Origin: Entoloma clypeatum | Lineage: Eukaryota; Basidiomycota; Agaricomycetes; Agaricales; Entolomataceae | Reading direction: 5' to 3' | Assembly (NCBI GenBank): GCA_963565915.1 | Contig: OY751492.1 | Span: 248,001-312,000, forward strand | Length of the DNA: 64,000 bases | Position numbers and translations under genes: made by a program | Notes under the pieces: generated by a model | The model's input: only the letters and a program-made list of their open reading frames with translations | Databases searched by the model: none | What the model was told of the DNA's origin: nothing | Shown: one piece after another, positions 31,548-43,828 of the stretch | Layout of the letters: every line of letters begins with the position of its first letter | Position numbering within the stretch: position 1 is the stretch's first letter

Positions 31548-32345
31548 CTTTTCGTCTCGACGATTGGCATGGCTTGCAGTGGACCTTGTGTTTCAGAGAA
31601 GCGGTTCCCGCTGGATTGGGCCTCTGCGTGCGGGAGGGGCATAGTACTCTCGCCGCAGTGGCCTGCTCAACCGTCCCCCGAACCTCGGGTTCGCAACCAA
31701 TCGGCAGTATCTTGTAAACTGTTCGTTCGTGTATTGTCTTCGCGGAGAGCGAGCTTGACGAGGAGGGCATGGTCTCCAGTCAAAGTCCAACTTTTCTTGC
31801 TCATTCGATCGACTCGGATATCCGACGTCAACTTTCGCGGCTCGTTCAGAATCCAACTGGAAGTCACTCCTTCCCTCTTCCAACACAACGCCCCATCGCT
31901 CTTTGATATAGTCTCGTGTCTCGATCTCATTCACTCATTTGAAGCCAACCCCCGCCTCCCCTTCGAGTCAACTTCGGCCCAACTCCTCGCCATTCTTTTG
32001 ACCGACCCCCGCCACTCGGCATTATCTTCAAGTGGTCGTCACTCGTTCCCGCGACCTGGTGTCCCTCGTCAAGTGTGGCAGCTCGTTCAGCCCCGCTCTG
32101 ACTTCAGTCCCTCATTTGAAGCCAACTTCAGCCGTTTGTACCGACCCTCGCCGCTCCCTGCCTCGGATGTCTCTTTTCTTTTCTGTTGAACATCACCACA
32201 AAGCCCCTCAGCAGAGAGTTCTTATTGAATGGCGTTCAATGCTCTCAGTCGGAATGGCATGTGGGTACATTTTGATGGTTCTCGGATTCCAGATTCTTCT
32301 AGTTAGTTTCTTTTTCCTGTTTCCTTCTATAGCTTGCAAATCGAA
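31548..32345 (+). repeat. Interspersed repeat family R1, copy 2
   Basis: The most complete R1 copy, about 800 bp in plus orientation. It begins near GGCATGGCTTGCAGTGGACC, contains GGGTTCGCAACC (a partial match to a pol III B box) and ends in a pyrimidine-rich tract with TTGCAAATCG. Copy 1 lacks a segment of about 100 bp near the end. An ORF spans part of it (31494-32189) but is not conserved in frame in copy 1. Confidence 0.6.
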
Positions 32346-32703
32346 TCTTCTGTACTACATCCAAGCATTGCAGCTTGTTGAATGATTCGAAGTCAACTTG
32401 GCTCGGGGTCGGCGATACTTTCAAGCTTTCACGGCAGCAACACTCTCATATTCGGTACTAGGTGCTAAAGCGGGACATAAGCCCCGGCATTGGGCGGAAA
32501 GAGTCACGGGCAGTTATACCCGCAACGCCTCTAGCCACCACCCCACCCTGTGCATCAGAAAATTCTCAAGAGCTTGCAAGAAGAGAAGTTCGGAGACCGG
32601 GGGTTCCAACACCAAGTAATCTTACGAAGCCCCCACTCAAATTCCGACACCTCGATACTTTACCCCCCCAACAAGAATCACGCCTTTGAAGTCGAGGATA
32701 GCA
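32346..32703. other. Spacer upstream of esterase 2
   Basis: About 350 bp, presumably the esterase 2 promoter region; no recognised element. Confidence 0.35.
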
Positions 32704-32712
32704 ATGTCGAGC

Positions 32713-33989
32713 ATGAGGGACACATCGTATGGTCAAGCCACGTTTGTGGAGAAGGTCGGGGCATATGTATCAATCCTCCTGCATTTGCGTACGTTTTTAT
32801 CTTCAGATTCTCACTCACTCACTCCTGACTGTCCGTCTTCTCTAGCACTCGTCGTAGGGTGGACACTCCTCACTTCATTCTTCCACCACAACAATCGACA
32901 TAAGAGCTGGAAACGTGTCGTTGGCGATAAGGCGTTCTATCATCTCACGGACAACTTGAATACGAGGCAGCTGCAATGGTTCACGGGGACGACTCTTGGT
33001 GTTTATAAGAGGTGGGCAGAGGCGAACAACGTGCCTGTTGTGATCGACGAGCTAGGCAAGGATGGGAGGTTGCTTTGGATTGGGGAAAGGAGGAAGGATA
33101 AGGTTATATTGTATTTTCATGGTCAGTGATCCGTTGTACTTTCGGTCTCTGGGTTATCTCTAATGTTGATCTGGAACAAGGCGGAGCGTTCATGTTCCCG
33201 CTGCAAGACTTTGCGACGAGCTTTTGGAAGTACGTCAAAGACGAATTGAAGGCCAAAGACAAAGAAGTCGGTCTGGCCGTCCTAAATTACTGTGCGTAAT
33301 ATTCCACCCCCGTTACACCGACCGCACTAAACGTTGACTTTCCAGCCCTCGTCCCCACCGCGACCTTCCCAACCCAACTCACCCAAGCCGTGCTCGCAAT
33401 ACAATACCTCCTCTCCAACGGACTCAAACCAGAAAACATCCAACTCACGGGGGACTCTGCCGGTGCCAACCTCATCCTACAGCTCATCTCCCACATCCTC
33501 CACCCCGTCCCATCAGTCCCGCCACTCACGCTCTCCTCCCCCTTCTCCGGCGTGTACCTCATGTCCCCTTGGGTCTGCCTCACCTCCGACGCCCCGTCCA
33601 TGACAGCCAACGACTCCTCAGACATGATCGGCACCCGCGGGATTCTCCACTGGGGCGACCTCGTCCTCGCCGGTCTCCCCAGCGACGCAGTCCCGTACCT
33701 GGAGGCGGTGAAAGCCCCGAAGGGGTGGTGGGATGGCATGTCGCAGGTGGCGGAGCGTGTGTTGGTGAGCGTGGGGGGAGCGGAGTGTTTGAAGGACGAT
33801 ATCGTGCGGTTTGGGCAGGCGGTGTGTGAGGTGCATGGCGGTGCGAGGCTGATTCTGCAGGAGCGTGGGGTGCATGATGATCCGCATTTGGATTTCATGT
33901 GGGGGACGGAAGGGAAGAGGGGGGCGAGGAAAGTGGGGGCGTTGACGCCGTTGATTGTGGGGTGGTTGGCGGATGGATGGAGGGATTGA
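32713..33989 (+). CDS. Alpha/beta hydrolase fold-3 esterase, 368 aa (paralogue 2)
   Basis: Exons 32713-32788, 32846-33121, 33181-33291 and 33346-33989 join in phase. The start aligns with the MRDTSYGQATF start of paralogue 1; an in-frame ATG at 32704 would add three residues. It has an N-terminal hydrophobic segment, the oxyanion motif HGGAF (His117-Phe121), a canonical GDSAGAN elbow with Ser192, a GGAE...DD acidic region and GVHDDPH near the C-terminus. Likely an ER-bound esterase acting on acylated sterols or similar lipids; the substrate is inferred only from family resemblance. The second intron splits the codons of HGG and is absent from paralogue 1. All motifs look active. Confidence 0.88.
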
Positions 33990-34200
33990 AAGGACTCGTC
34001 AAGTAACTGTTTCTTTTTCCATTAATGTAGTACCATTGGCAGTATCATGGATGTTTGTGAACCACGGAGTGCGAAACACTTCACCGCTGTTCACAAGCAT
34101 CTGAAGTACATTTAACGTCGAAGAAACGAATTACAAGTACATACACACAACACCGCAGTTTTTTGATTTTGGTTTTTTTTGACTCCTTCACCTGTTTACC
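33990..34200. other. Esterase 2 - La convergent spacer
   Basis: About 210 bp between the converging 3' ends of esterase 2 and the La gene; T-rich, nothing else recognised. Confidence 0.4.
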
Positions 34201-36219
34201 TCACGGCTCCGCGCCCTCCCCTCCATCAACCTTCACCTTCTTCGGCGAAGCGGACGCCAACACCGGCGGCCCCGTCGTCCCCCTCACACCCACATCCGGC
34301 CCTCCATCCGGCTCCACCGCCCTCTTTCTCTTCTCCCCCGCCTGAGCCGGCTCCTCCGCCGCACCCGCTGCACCCTTCTCCTTCTCCTTCTCCTTCTCTG
34401 CTCTTTCCGCGTTCCTGTCCCTTCCTCCTCCCCTCCCACGCCCACCACGCCCACCACGCCCTGCTCCACCACGCCCCCCGCCACGGGAATTCCCCCGACC
34501 ACGCCCGCCCCCACGCGAGGAAGGAGCGGACGAGTGCGCGAACGAAAGTGCAGATTTAGCTGCAGCTTGCGCGCGTTCAATCTGGAACGCTTTTTCTTCG
34601 GCCTCTAAAACGTCGTGAGCCGAGTAATAAGATATATGCGAAATCACGAAGGGGCGAGGACGGAAAAAAAAAAAAGAAGGGGACAAACCTTCGACCGGCC
34701 CCCACGTCACCTCCTTCCCATTCAACGTCTTCAGGGCCTCCTTCACTACCCCAACCTCCTCCTCCGTCAACGCCTTATGAAACCCCACAAGACCCGAGTC
34801 CTGCCCTCGGACAAACTTGATATACGGCGCGCGGCCGTCAAACTTTGCCTTGATGGGATCCTACAAACCATAATACCAACCTGAGACCACATCGCAGAGC
34901 AGAGAAAATGCCCCGCCCCACCTTGATCTCAGTCCACGCCACGTTCCCTCCACACCCCTCAAACTTGAGGGTCGACCCCTTCACAAACGGCACTTCCTCC
35001 GGTTTCACGGTCCCGTTCCCCTCCTCGTCGACATGCACCAGGATTTTCGTGCCCAGCATCTCGAGGTACACATCTTTCTTCTCTGCCGTCTTGGCAGGCC
35101 GCACCTCCGTCGTCTTGCCGTTGGTTCCAGAGGGCCGCCCCATATCGCGGAACGCATTGAACCCGCGCGGACTCGAGACCATGTTTTCTTTCCGCTGAAC
35201 GGCCGACCTGCCCGTCAGCCCTTTTTCTTTGATTTTCATGTCGCAGTATGCTTCCCTGTCGTTTGTGTTTTGTTGTTGATATAGTGAACGAAAAAAAGGG
35301 CGAGGGGGGGAAAGACGCACTTGGACATGACAAGGAGCTCTTTCCCGTCAAACGACGGCTTGGGGTCGGCGTCGAGGAAGGCCGCGACGGTCTTGAAGTC
35401 GGCGAATTCGGCAAAAACGGAGTTCTATGCGGGGGAGGTTGGGTGATGAAGTGAAGAGAGGCAAAAAGAGAAGAAGCCGACCTTGAACTTCTTGTTTTCA
35501 TCACGTCTCATGCGGACAGCGTTCGTCTTTCCATAATTGGCAAAGAAGTCTTCTAATCGAGATTGGAGACTTGTGTTTTCGTCCGGGAACCCTTTCTGGA
35601 TATGTCCATTCTCATTAAGAAAGAGGCAGAGTTATTATTTTTTTAAGAAGGGGAAACGCACGGCATATATGCTGCGCTCAAACTGCCCCCTTGGCTCCTG
35701 CACCTCCGTAGTACGCCGGACCTTGGTCCCGGACTCGTCGACCGCGAGGTCCGTGCTGTGTACGCGAAGGGCAGAGACGAGCCACGGTAGCCCGTGAGGC
35801 TTGTAATCCCGCATGCGCTTGAACGAGGCGACGATCTCGAGCGGGACCCAGTGCTCCGGGTCTTTTGTGTGCAGCGTCCACATGAACCTTGCAGTCGTTC
35901 GATTATCAGCAAGCGGGGCGTTAACGGGTGGGCTTACTTGTCGAATGGAAGATTGGCGTCCGCAAAGTAGAATTCAACTTTTGGAAGGAAAAAAAAGTTT
36001 TTTTGAGTGCTGAGAGGGTTATAGGACGGGGGTGGTGGACGACGGCGGACCTTGTCGAGCAGCTTTCGCCATTTTTTCTGGATCTTCACTGCCTGCCTCG
36101 TCGACCATCTTGACATCTCCGTCTGGGGCCTTGTCAGCTATCGTTGTCTCCGTCTCCTTCTCCGTCGCTGTTCCCTCTACCTCGGCGGGCACGGATCCCA
36201 TTTGAACATCTTCAGGCAT
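34201..36219 (-). CDS. LHP1: La ribonucleoprotein homologue (Lhp1/Sla1 type), 520 aa
   Basis: Eight exons join in phase: 36219-36051, 35977-35938, 35887-35662, 35595-35482, 35424-35321, 35255-34922, 34860-34689, 34604-34201. The La motif (QVEFYFADANLPFDKFMWTL, from about residue 56) is followed by RRM1 (FANYGKTNAVRM...SVFAEFADF), a basic linker, and a second RRM-like domain (about 270-385; ILVHVDEEGNGTV, FVKGSTLKFEG). The C-terminus is RGG-rich (about 415-445) and has basic PKKVKV, a likely nuclear signal. La proteins bind the 3' oligo-U of new pol III transcripts such as pre-tRNAs, protecting and folding them in the nucleus. It lies next to a tRNA-Gly gene, probably by chance. The symbol is by homology. 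Confidence 0.9.
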
Positions 36220-36448
36220 GATACACGATAAGATGAGAAATAAACAAAATAGACGGAGCAGAGCAGAATAGACGGGAGGGGGGGGAGGCAGGAAAGGGCC
36301 CGACTTGCGACAATGTTTTGGGTGGGATGGGAGGAAGAGGAAAGGGAGGAGTCGTTCTGCCTCAATCGTGATAAGGTTTTTATTTTATTTTATTTTTTAA
36401 TTAATAACTTGCTATTCACATAATCACTTGAATATCTGAAACATGTGT

Positions 36449-36530
36449 ACACCGATGGTGAAGTGGTTGTCATGCTTGCCTTCCATTGCAATGTGAGCAA
36501 GCGGCAGGGGTTCAATTCCCCTTTGGTGTA
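36449..36530 (+). tRNA. tRNA-Gly(TCC) with a 10-nt intron
   Basis: The strand folds as a cloverleaf: acceptor ACACCGA with TTGGTGT (one G-T pair), a D arm GTGA/TCAT, an anticodon stem CTTGC/GCAAG, a T arm AGGGG-TTCAATT-CCCCT, and discriminator A at 36530. The anticodon loop starts CTTCCA, giving anticodon TCC (36482-36484). Ten extra bases, TTGCAATGTG (36486-36495), lie between positions 37 and 38, the standard intron site. A T-run follows at 36548-36552 and could stop pol III. Confidence 0.88.
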
Positions 36531-36688
36531 ATTTGACAAGTTGGACTCTTTTTCTTCAGATTGTCATACTAGAATCTGAATGTATGGTGTTCCAACCAGG
36601 AATGACAACAATGAAGTATGATTACCTTTTGGTGGAGAACATTGGCACCTGTGTGTAAACGCTCCTTGATTCACATCACACTCTCATC

Positions 36689-36994
36689 CTATTCGCCTCC
36701 CCCATCAAAACTTGTTGCTTCAGTCCCTGATCGTAACACTGCTTGGCGCGAGAACAGAGAACATGTCAGAATTATATCATGTACAACAAGCACATGAAGG
36801 ACGATGAAAATTAGCAAACTTTGAATGAGGAAAAGTCCCAGGAGGAAAGCCAGGGTCGATAATGAGCTCCATGATGACTTGGCACGCCGGAGGTTGCGAG
36901 AAGAATCGTTGCCTGTACCTTCTGAAGACGTAGACATCCTCACCTCTGTTGAAGATGGTGGATATGATACAGTATGAGCTTTGGCAACAGCCAT
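36689..36994 (-). CDS. Small one-helix membrane protein, 101 aa, unknown
   Basis: A 101-codon ORF with a polar Ser-rich N-terminal half followed by one strong hydrophobic segment (about residues 46-72, LSTLAFLLGLFLIQSLLIF then IVLHVLVV). No signal peptide at the start and no recognisable domain. The composition fits a single-pass membrane protein, but a chance ORF cannot be excluded because no second copy or splice evidence supports it. Confidence 0.3.
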   Translation of the reverse strand: MAVAKAHTVSYPPSSTEVRMSTSSEGTGNDSSRNLRRAKSSWSSLSTLAFLLGLFLIQSLLIFIVLHVLVVHDIILTCSLFSRQAVLRSGTEATSFDGGGE

Positions 36995-37499
36995 GTCAGG
37001 ATTGGTGACTTATGTGATGCCACTGATGCGTCTAATCACTCATGAGTCACGGATAATCTACTTCCAAACATCGGCATTGGTCAAGGACTCATTCACCCCT
37101 GTGTACCAGTCCATATAAGCCACGCTTGACATCAATATTTCAATCCACATGCAGCCCTGGTTGTGATACCTCTCTTGTGCCAGCCTTCGCCGGCACGTTG
37201 CCAGTGTGTGTTGGGGTACCGATTAGTTTGCTCGTGTTGAACAATGCGTATCAATGCAAATACTTGCCATATCTGGCCCTAGAACAAACAGGCATAAACG
37301 TGTTGCGCCTTTCATCCGACGTCGCCAGGCCACGATACTGCCACGATGCCACCCGATGCCACCGACTTCTTGGGAAGTCAATATGCTACGCGTCGAAAAC
37401 AATTACTCTCTATTTTGAAGCAGCTGCGTGCTACAGGGTGAGGAGTTGCTCATAACCATAATACTTAGACTCCTTCATTGAGTATTTGGCAGCTCACAG
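36995..37499. other. Region upstream of dynamin-like exons
   Basis: An ORF at 37126-37455 shows no dynamin similarity; the N-terminal exon(s) of the dynamin-like gene were not found here and may be lost or too short to see. Confidence 0.35.
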
Positions 37500-38050
37500 G
37501 GCGAATTGAACCTTCCTCGGATTACAGTCATCGGTAATCAGAGTGCAGGTTAGTAGGAGTCCTACCCCTCCAAAATCCCTTGATTGTTAAAGTGGCGCAG
37601 GGAAGTCAAGTGTGGTCGAGGCAATCTCTGGGGTGCATGTAGCATTCTTCTACTATTTCTCACCAGGTTCGAGCCCAAGTCTTTTTAGATTACGGTTCCA
37701 AGGGATGCAGGAACATGCACGCGCTGTCCCATGGAATGCCGCCTCTCATCCTCCAACGGCAACTGGACATGCCAAATATATATCCGGTGCGAATTCGACA
37801 AGTCCGGCAGACTCCTGGACAAGGTATCCGAAATTCTGTTTGGGGGTCCTATCACAGACAAGGATCAAGTTGAATTTGCACTCCGCTGTGCTCAAGTCGC
37901 CGTCCTGAACCCTCACCTCGGCTGCAGTTCGATTTTGTCGCAATCTGTGGAGCAGCTTGCTAAATTCCCCTTCGTATCCAAGGACTCATTGCTTTTTTTG
38001 AGAGATACCATTTGTGTCAATCTCGATGGACCTGAGTTGACGGACCTAGC

Positions 38051-38360
38051 TGTTGAAACTTTTCCCATCACATAGATTAGATTAGATTAGATTACATCAC
38101 GTGACCTTTACATATCTTCATTACATACTTGTTTGGTTGGTACAAACAGTAGTATGGTATATAAGACCAGGAAACTGTCAATATCAACAAGTTGTCTCTT
38201 GACTCTTAACCAGCTCCATCGCTCTCACCAGCCTCAACCGCTCTCACTAGCCTTACCCCCTCCAAACCATGTAAGTGACCATAGCGGTATCGTAGAGTAC
38301 TTCCACTGTAGCTATGTTGCTCAGTACACCTGTGGCTAGCGCCCAGGTGGAACTTCAACA
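38051..38360 (+). repeat. 5' LTR of copia 2
   Basis: Starts TGTTGAAAC, ends TTCAACA, and is followed at once by GGTTATGGGCCCC. The CACGTG E-box and TATATAAG are preserved. Confidence 0.94.
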
Positions 38361-38723
38361 GGTTATGGGCCCCGGATAGCAGAGGGACTTGGGAAACGCT
38401 GGCAACAGCGAGTACCTGCCCACTCTACCCTGGTTGGCAAAGAACCGATCGAAAGATCTAGGTTCTGAGTCTTACTTCTTCACATATGAACCTGGGAACG
38501 TCATTACGACAAGTACCTGTCATGAGACGTCCCTAAGGGGATTGACCTAGTACACTCCATGTGGAAACGTTGATCGCACCTTATATGTTTCTGACATATA
38601 AAGGGTTTTCCCGTGACCGCTATTCCTAAAGGGAATATGTCATAAGGAATCATTTAATTGTTTTCTTGAATCATATTCATAACACATCACTGATTGGGAA
38701 ACCCTTTTTTAGATTCATCTACA

Positions 38724-41700
38724 ATGTCTACCTCTCGCTCCGCCCTCGACTCCATCGTCGTCTTCGACGGCATCGACTACCAAAGCTGGGCCGAAAGGAT
38801 GAAGTCCTACCTCCTCCATCAAGGAGTCTGGCGCCTTGTTTCTGGCGAGATCACCCGCCCTGTCATCGCCGACTTCACCACCACGGTCTCCACTCCCGGT
38901 CCCACCGCCGCTGCTCCCCCTGTACTGGTTACCACTGTTGACCAGCCCGGCTTCCGCAAGGAAGAAAAAGCCTGGATCAGGGATGACGACGTAGCTCTCG
39001 GGGCGATACGCCTGAAGGTCTCTGAGGCGATCAGACGCCACATTAAAGACAGCACCTCGGCACTTGGCGCGTGGAAAACGCTGAAGGATGCCTACTCAAG
39101 GTATCCCCGGCTGTCATCTTCGGCGACTTCAAGGCCGCCGCCACCTACAAGCTCTCTGGACGCGACCCCGTCCCTGAAATTGAACGCCTGGGGTCTCTTT
39201 TCGCCCGGCTCGCCGATTCGAGCTTTGTCGTTCCCGATCTGATGCAGGCAATGATCCTGGCCAATGCAATTCCTGACGCCTGGTCGTCACTCTCCACCGC
39301 CCTTTTCCAGGTCTATGACGCCGACGATTTCACCTACAAGGTCGTCGCCGAAAGCATCATCTCTGAATACCGGCGCAAGTATGCAGTAGGGTCTACTCGG
39401 GCATCCAACGAGCAGGCCCGGAAAATCTCCGGGACAAAGCGCAAGGGGCAGGACCCCAAATGGGAAAGGCAGCAAAAGCCGAGTACCTCGCAGAACGATG
39501 CTGACGAGCAGCCTAACTCGGCCGACCCAAGTACCGCTTCTGAGAAGAAGAAGGGAAAGGGACGTTGGTGCAATCAGAAGAAAAGCGCTAACAATGCGGA
39601 CAACACGTCCGATCATGTGGAAGAAACAGTTGAGTTCGTTGCTCCTGCCATTCACTTCCCCCCTCTTCCGGCACCGTCCTTCACCACCATCACTGGCCGC
39701 GGGAAAATGACAAGTACCGCACAGCCCGATTCCGGAAAAATGCAGTCGCTCCTGCAACGCATGAACCCCCCTCCATCACAGTACACCGGGCTTCCTTCTG
39801 GAAAGCCGTCCGTGTGGAAAAAGAACGATCACATCCGCAAACTCGCGCGGAACATTGGTGCTCGTCCCTCTGGATCGAACCTTCGTGTCCTAGATACCAT
39901 CATTCCTGACATTGACGAAAGGCCGGCTAAACAGCGTTGCGTAGCCCCGTCGATAGAAGAATCGCTGAAGATGATGGACATCGACCAGGAACGAATGGGG
40001 CCGGATCAATTCGAAGATGGGCTTATTGAACTTGACGGTTTGTCATCTCCCTCTCCTGAATCTGACCAATTAAGGAAAGCTAATAACACCTCCTTTCAGA
40101 CGTGTAAAATATTAGCTAGTACTAGTGCAGAATGTATGGATCATATTGACAGCGATCTATATAAAAAATATACAAAGCACTTTGCGTCATGCACACACTG
40201 TAAGGAGAAAGAACGCGCACAATGGATCTTAGACTCCGGTGCCTCGTTACACTTTACCCATGAGTTCAAGGACTCTGCGTACTACAGGCCTCTCAAGGCT
40301 AAGCAATTTGTCCAAACAGCTGCAAAGGGAAAGAAACTGGAGATACTCGGAGTTGGGGCCGTTCCAGTACGGCATACCCTAAATGGGGAAACTAAAACCC
40401 ATCTCCTACGACCGGTATTTTATATTCCGGATATGGACACACGTCTATTGTCCCTAGGCGTCTTCCTTAACCATGGTTACAAAGTTGATGGAATGCGCGG
40501 AGAAATTAATATCTCTAAAGGGCTGAACAAAATACAGTTTTCGCCTCATTTCATCGGACAAACCATTTACTGGTTAGACACTGAAATACGCTATGACCAA
40601 ATCCACGTGATCTCTAGCGAAATCACTGTTGAAACCTGGCATAAACGTCTTGGCCACCCAAATGACCAGGCGCTCAATAAAATTCCCACTAGTACCAAAG
40701 GAGTACCCAGAACGTTAGTACGTGAGAAATCACAGGAAAGCTGCACGGGGTGCCTCAAAGGGAAAATGCCAAATCAGTCATACCCCAATTCAATGACGAG
40801 GGCTGTCAAACCCTTCGACCTGATTCATTCAGACCTGAAACAGATATCCACGGCATCGTACCACAAGTACAAATACTTCCTCACGTTTCTGGATGATTTT
40901 TCATCTCATGTCTGGGTCGTCTTGCTTAGGAAAAAGTCTGGTGCCATCACGGCACTAAGACAGTTTCTTGCGATGATCCAGAACCAATTTGCCGCTACTC
41001 CTAAGAAGTGGCGAGTTGATGGAGGTGGAGAATTTGACGAATACAAAGATGTACTTGCTGATCATGGAATTCTGATCGACGTCACGCTCCCATATCAGCA
41101 CCAGCAGAATGGTAGAGCAGAAAGAATCAATCGAACACTATGGGAAAAATCTCAGGCATTGCGCTTCGATGCATGCTTACCGCCCATGTGGTGGGAATTC
41201 TGTTTGGAACACGCAGCATTTCTCTATAACAGAACCCCCATGCAGCGTATTGAATGGAAAACCCCTTACTTCAGGGTGACCAATGAGATCCCCGACATGT
41301 CCAGCATCAGAGTATTTGGATGTCAAGCATATGTATATATCCCAAAGGAGAAACGTAGGAACTCCCTGGAATCAAGATCCCGATTGATGATTTATCTCGG
41401 ATCGAAACCAGGGGTCAAAGGATACCGCTTCATGGATCCTGAGACCAACACGATTTTCATGGGAGGGAAAGCTATCTTTGATGAAAGCAAGTACCCTAGA
41501 TGCCATATCGACCCGTTGCCAGAAAACCACCCAGAAATGGAAAACCCAGAGCCGGCTGATGAGTTTGAGGATCTCATTCCCGGCAGCAATGACGACGACA
41601 GTCACAACGAAACACCTCATGACCCACTTCCCATTGAACAGGATCAACCTGAATCAGACAACGAATTGCCTGCCAGTGAGCCTGATGACGAACCGCGAGT

Positions 41701-43443
41701 ACCCACTCCGGAACCCGAGCAAGTACCAGATCGACCGATCAGGGAACGACGAGTTCGGAAGATGCCAGGAAGCATCTATGGGGAAGACACTCCAGCGTCT
41801 GATCTTGAAAAATTAGATCGAAGACGGAGATTGGGCGGTCAAACGGCATGGATGAATGACCTCCTGATGGAGGCGATATCAGTCCAAGTTGGCATTGTCG
41901 ACATGTCCCATAAAGACATATACCCTCTTCCAAATAAAGAAGACTGGATGCGGCTGAACGTAAAGAGCTAGACATGCTCAAACACCGCGGAGTGATCACA
42001 GAGCTAGTACCCCTGCCTGCAGGAAGGAAAGCTCTAAGGAACAAATGGGTTTACAACGAAAAATCCGACGGCCGCCTGAAAGCACGTCTCGTCGCAAAAG
42101 GCTTTTCACAGGTAGAAGGGATCGACTTTGATCAGATCTTCTCACCAGTCGTAAGATATGAAACCGTCCGACTAATACTGGCATTGACAGCCCTTGAAGG
42201 GTGGTTCATGACACTTTTGGACGTCTCATCAGCCTTCCTCTATGGAACGCTCCGTGAAGTCATTTACATGCGACAGCCTGAGGGCTACATAGTAAAAGGG
42301 AAAGAACACCTCGTGTACCAACTATTCAAAGCTCTATATGGACTTAAGCAGGCCGCATTAGCCTGGTGGAGGGAACTTGATTCCTCCATGAAAAAGCTCG
42401 GCTTTGTCCGGCTTCACTCCGATGCGGGAGTGTTCATTCACAAAAGTACCAGCGGGGAAATTGTAATCGCCGTCATCTATGTCGACGACTCTGCTTTTCT
42501 CGGCACAAACCGGGAATATATGCTAGAGAAAAAGAAGGCCTTCATGACCACATGGGAATGTAGGGACCTAGGGCACCTTGTGCCTGATGGGGAACCGAAA
42601 GAATTTCTCTCTATCCAAATAAGGCAACGTGGGAAACGTATCTTCATCGATCAAGTACCTTACCTTGAGAAAATACTCGAACGAATGGGGATGAGCGAAT
42701 CTAACGCCACCCATACCCCACTTCCTACGGGCTACAAACCCATGATGTCCGAAGATGAACCCAATGCAGAACTTCGATCAAAGTACCAATCCGTCATCGG
42801 ATCACTTCTATATCTGATGATTGGAACAAGGCCAGACATCTGTTTTGCTGTGATCAAAATGTCGCAATTTTCCGCAAATCCCACCAAACGCCATTTAGAA
42901 GTGGCTAGGGATATTTGCAGATATCTGAAAGCGACAAAGAATTACGCAATCATGTATGATGGTGACTCAGGGAAAGGAATCTATGCATTCACAGACTCCG
43001 ACTGGGCGTCAGATGAAAACACGAGGAGGTCTACCACTGGCTTCTTCATATCACTGGCGTCTGGAGCAGTGACATGGGTATCATTGGCGCAAAAGACCAT
43101 CGCCCTCTCTTCCACAGAAGCAGAGTATATGGCGTTATCAGACTGCAGTCGCGCAGCAACATGGCTGAGAAGCATGCTTGCCGAACTTGGAATGCAGATC
43201 GGATCAGTACCGATCTACGGAGATAACAACGGCTCCGTCTTCATCGCATCCAACCCTGTAACTGAGAAGCGATCCAAGCACATTGACGTGCGATTCCACT
43301 TCGTCAGAGAAAAAGTCTCCGAAGGGATAATTACGGTCGAATTTATTGAAGGAGTGAACAACCCTGCAGACCTCTTAACTAAGAATCTGGGAAAAATCCT
43401 CTTTTCCAAGTTTATCCCGTACTTCGGATTGATAAAAAACTAG
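38724..43443 (+). pseudogene. Copia 2 gag-pol, two 1-nt deletions
   Basis: Starting MSTSRSALD, the frame is lost near 39099 (TACTCAAGG against TACTCCAAAG in copia 1), runs on in another frame to 41971, and shifts again near 41950 (GACTGGATG against GACTGGTATG). Otherwise the domains are as in copia 1: DSGAS protease, integrase, YVDD RT and RNase H. The two single-base losses make it non-autonomous, though its RNA could be packaged by copia 1 products. Confidence 0.93.
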
Positions 43444-43518
43444 GCGAAACAAAGTACCTATATATATATGTGGGAAAAAGTAAGATGTATTTAGAAATAT
43501 GTACTAAATATGGGGGGG

Positions 43519-43828
43519 TGTTGAAACTTTTCCCATCACATAGATTAGATTAGATTAGATTACATCACGTGACCTTTACATATCTTCATTACATACTTGT
43601 TTGGTTGGTACAAACAGTAGTACGGTATATAAGACCAGGAAACTGTCAATATCAACAAGTTGTCTCTTGACTCTTAACCAGCTCCATCGCTCTCACCAGC
43701 CTCAACCGCTCTCACTAGCCTTACCCCCTCCAAACCATGTAAGTGACCATAGCGGTATCGTAGAGTACTTCCACTGTAGCTATGTTGCTCAGTACACCTG
43801 TGGCTAGCGCCCAGGTGGAACTTCAACA
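43519..43828 (+). repeat. 3' LTR of copia 2
   Basis: Preceded by GGGGGGG and followed by the CTAGC duplication; one base different from the 5' LTR. Confidence 0.94.

Larger units (their letters stand above)
38051..43828 (+). mobile_element. Ty1/copia retrotransposon copia 2, complete but frameshifted
   Basis: A 5778-bp element with 310-bp LTRs (38051-38360 and 43519-43828) and a perfect CTAGC duplication (38046-38050 and 43829-43833). I count one difference between the LTRs, a C/T at a CpG (TATGG in the left, TACGG in the right). It has the same primer-binding site, leader intron signals and G-run as copia 1. It is a young insertion, but its ORF is broken. Confidence 0.95.

Noticed and set aside
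31494..32189. 231-codon ORF
   Set aside because: It lies in repeat R1 and the frame is broken in the other copy; composition is Ser/Pro-rich low complexity without domain.
34201..34604. Plus-strand ORFs across the La C-terminus
   Set aside because: They are shadows of the RGG-rich exon on the minus strand.
36449..36530. La gene and tRNA as a functional cluster
   Set aside because: La acts on all pol III transcripts; adjacency to one tRNA gene is most likely chance.
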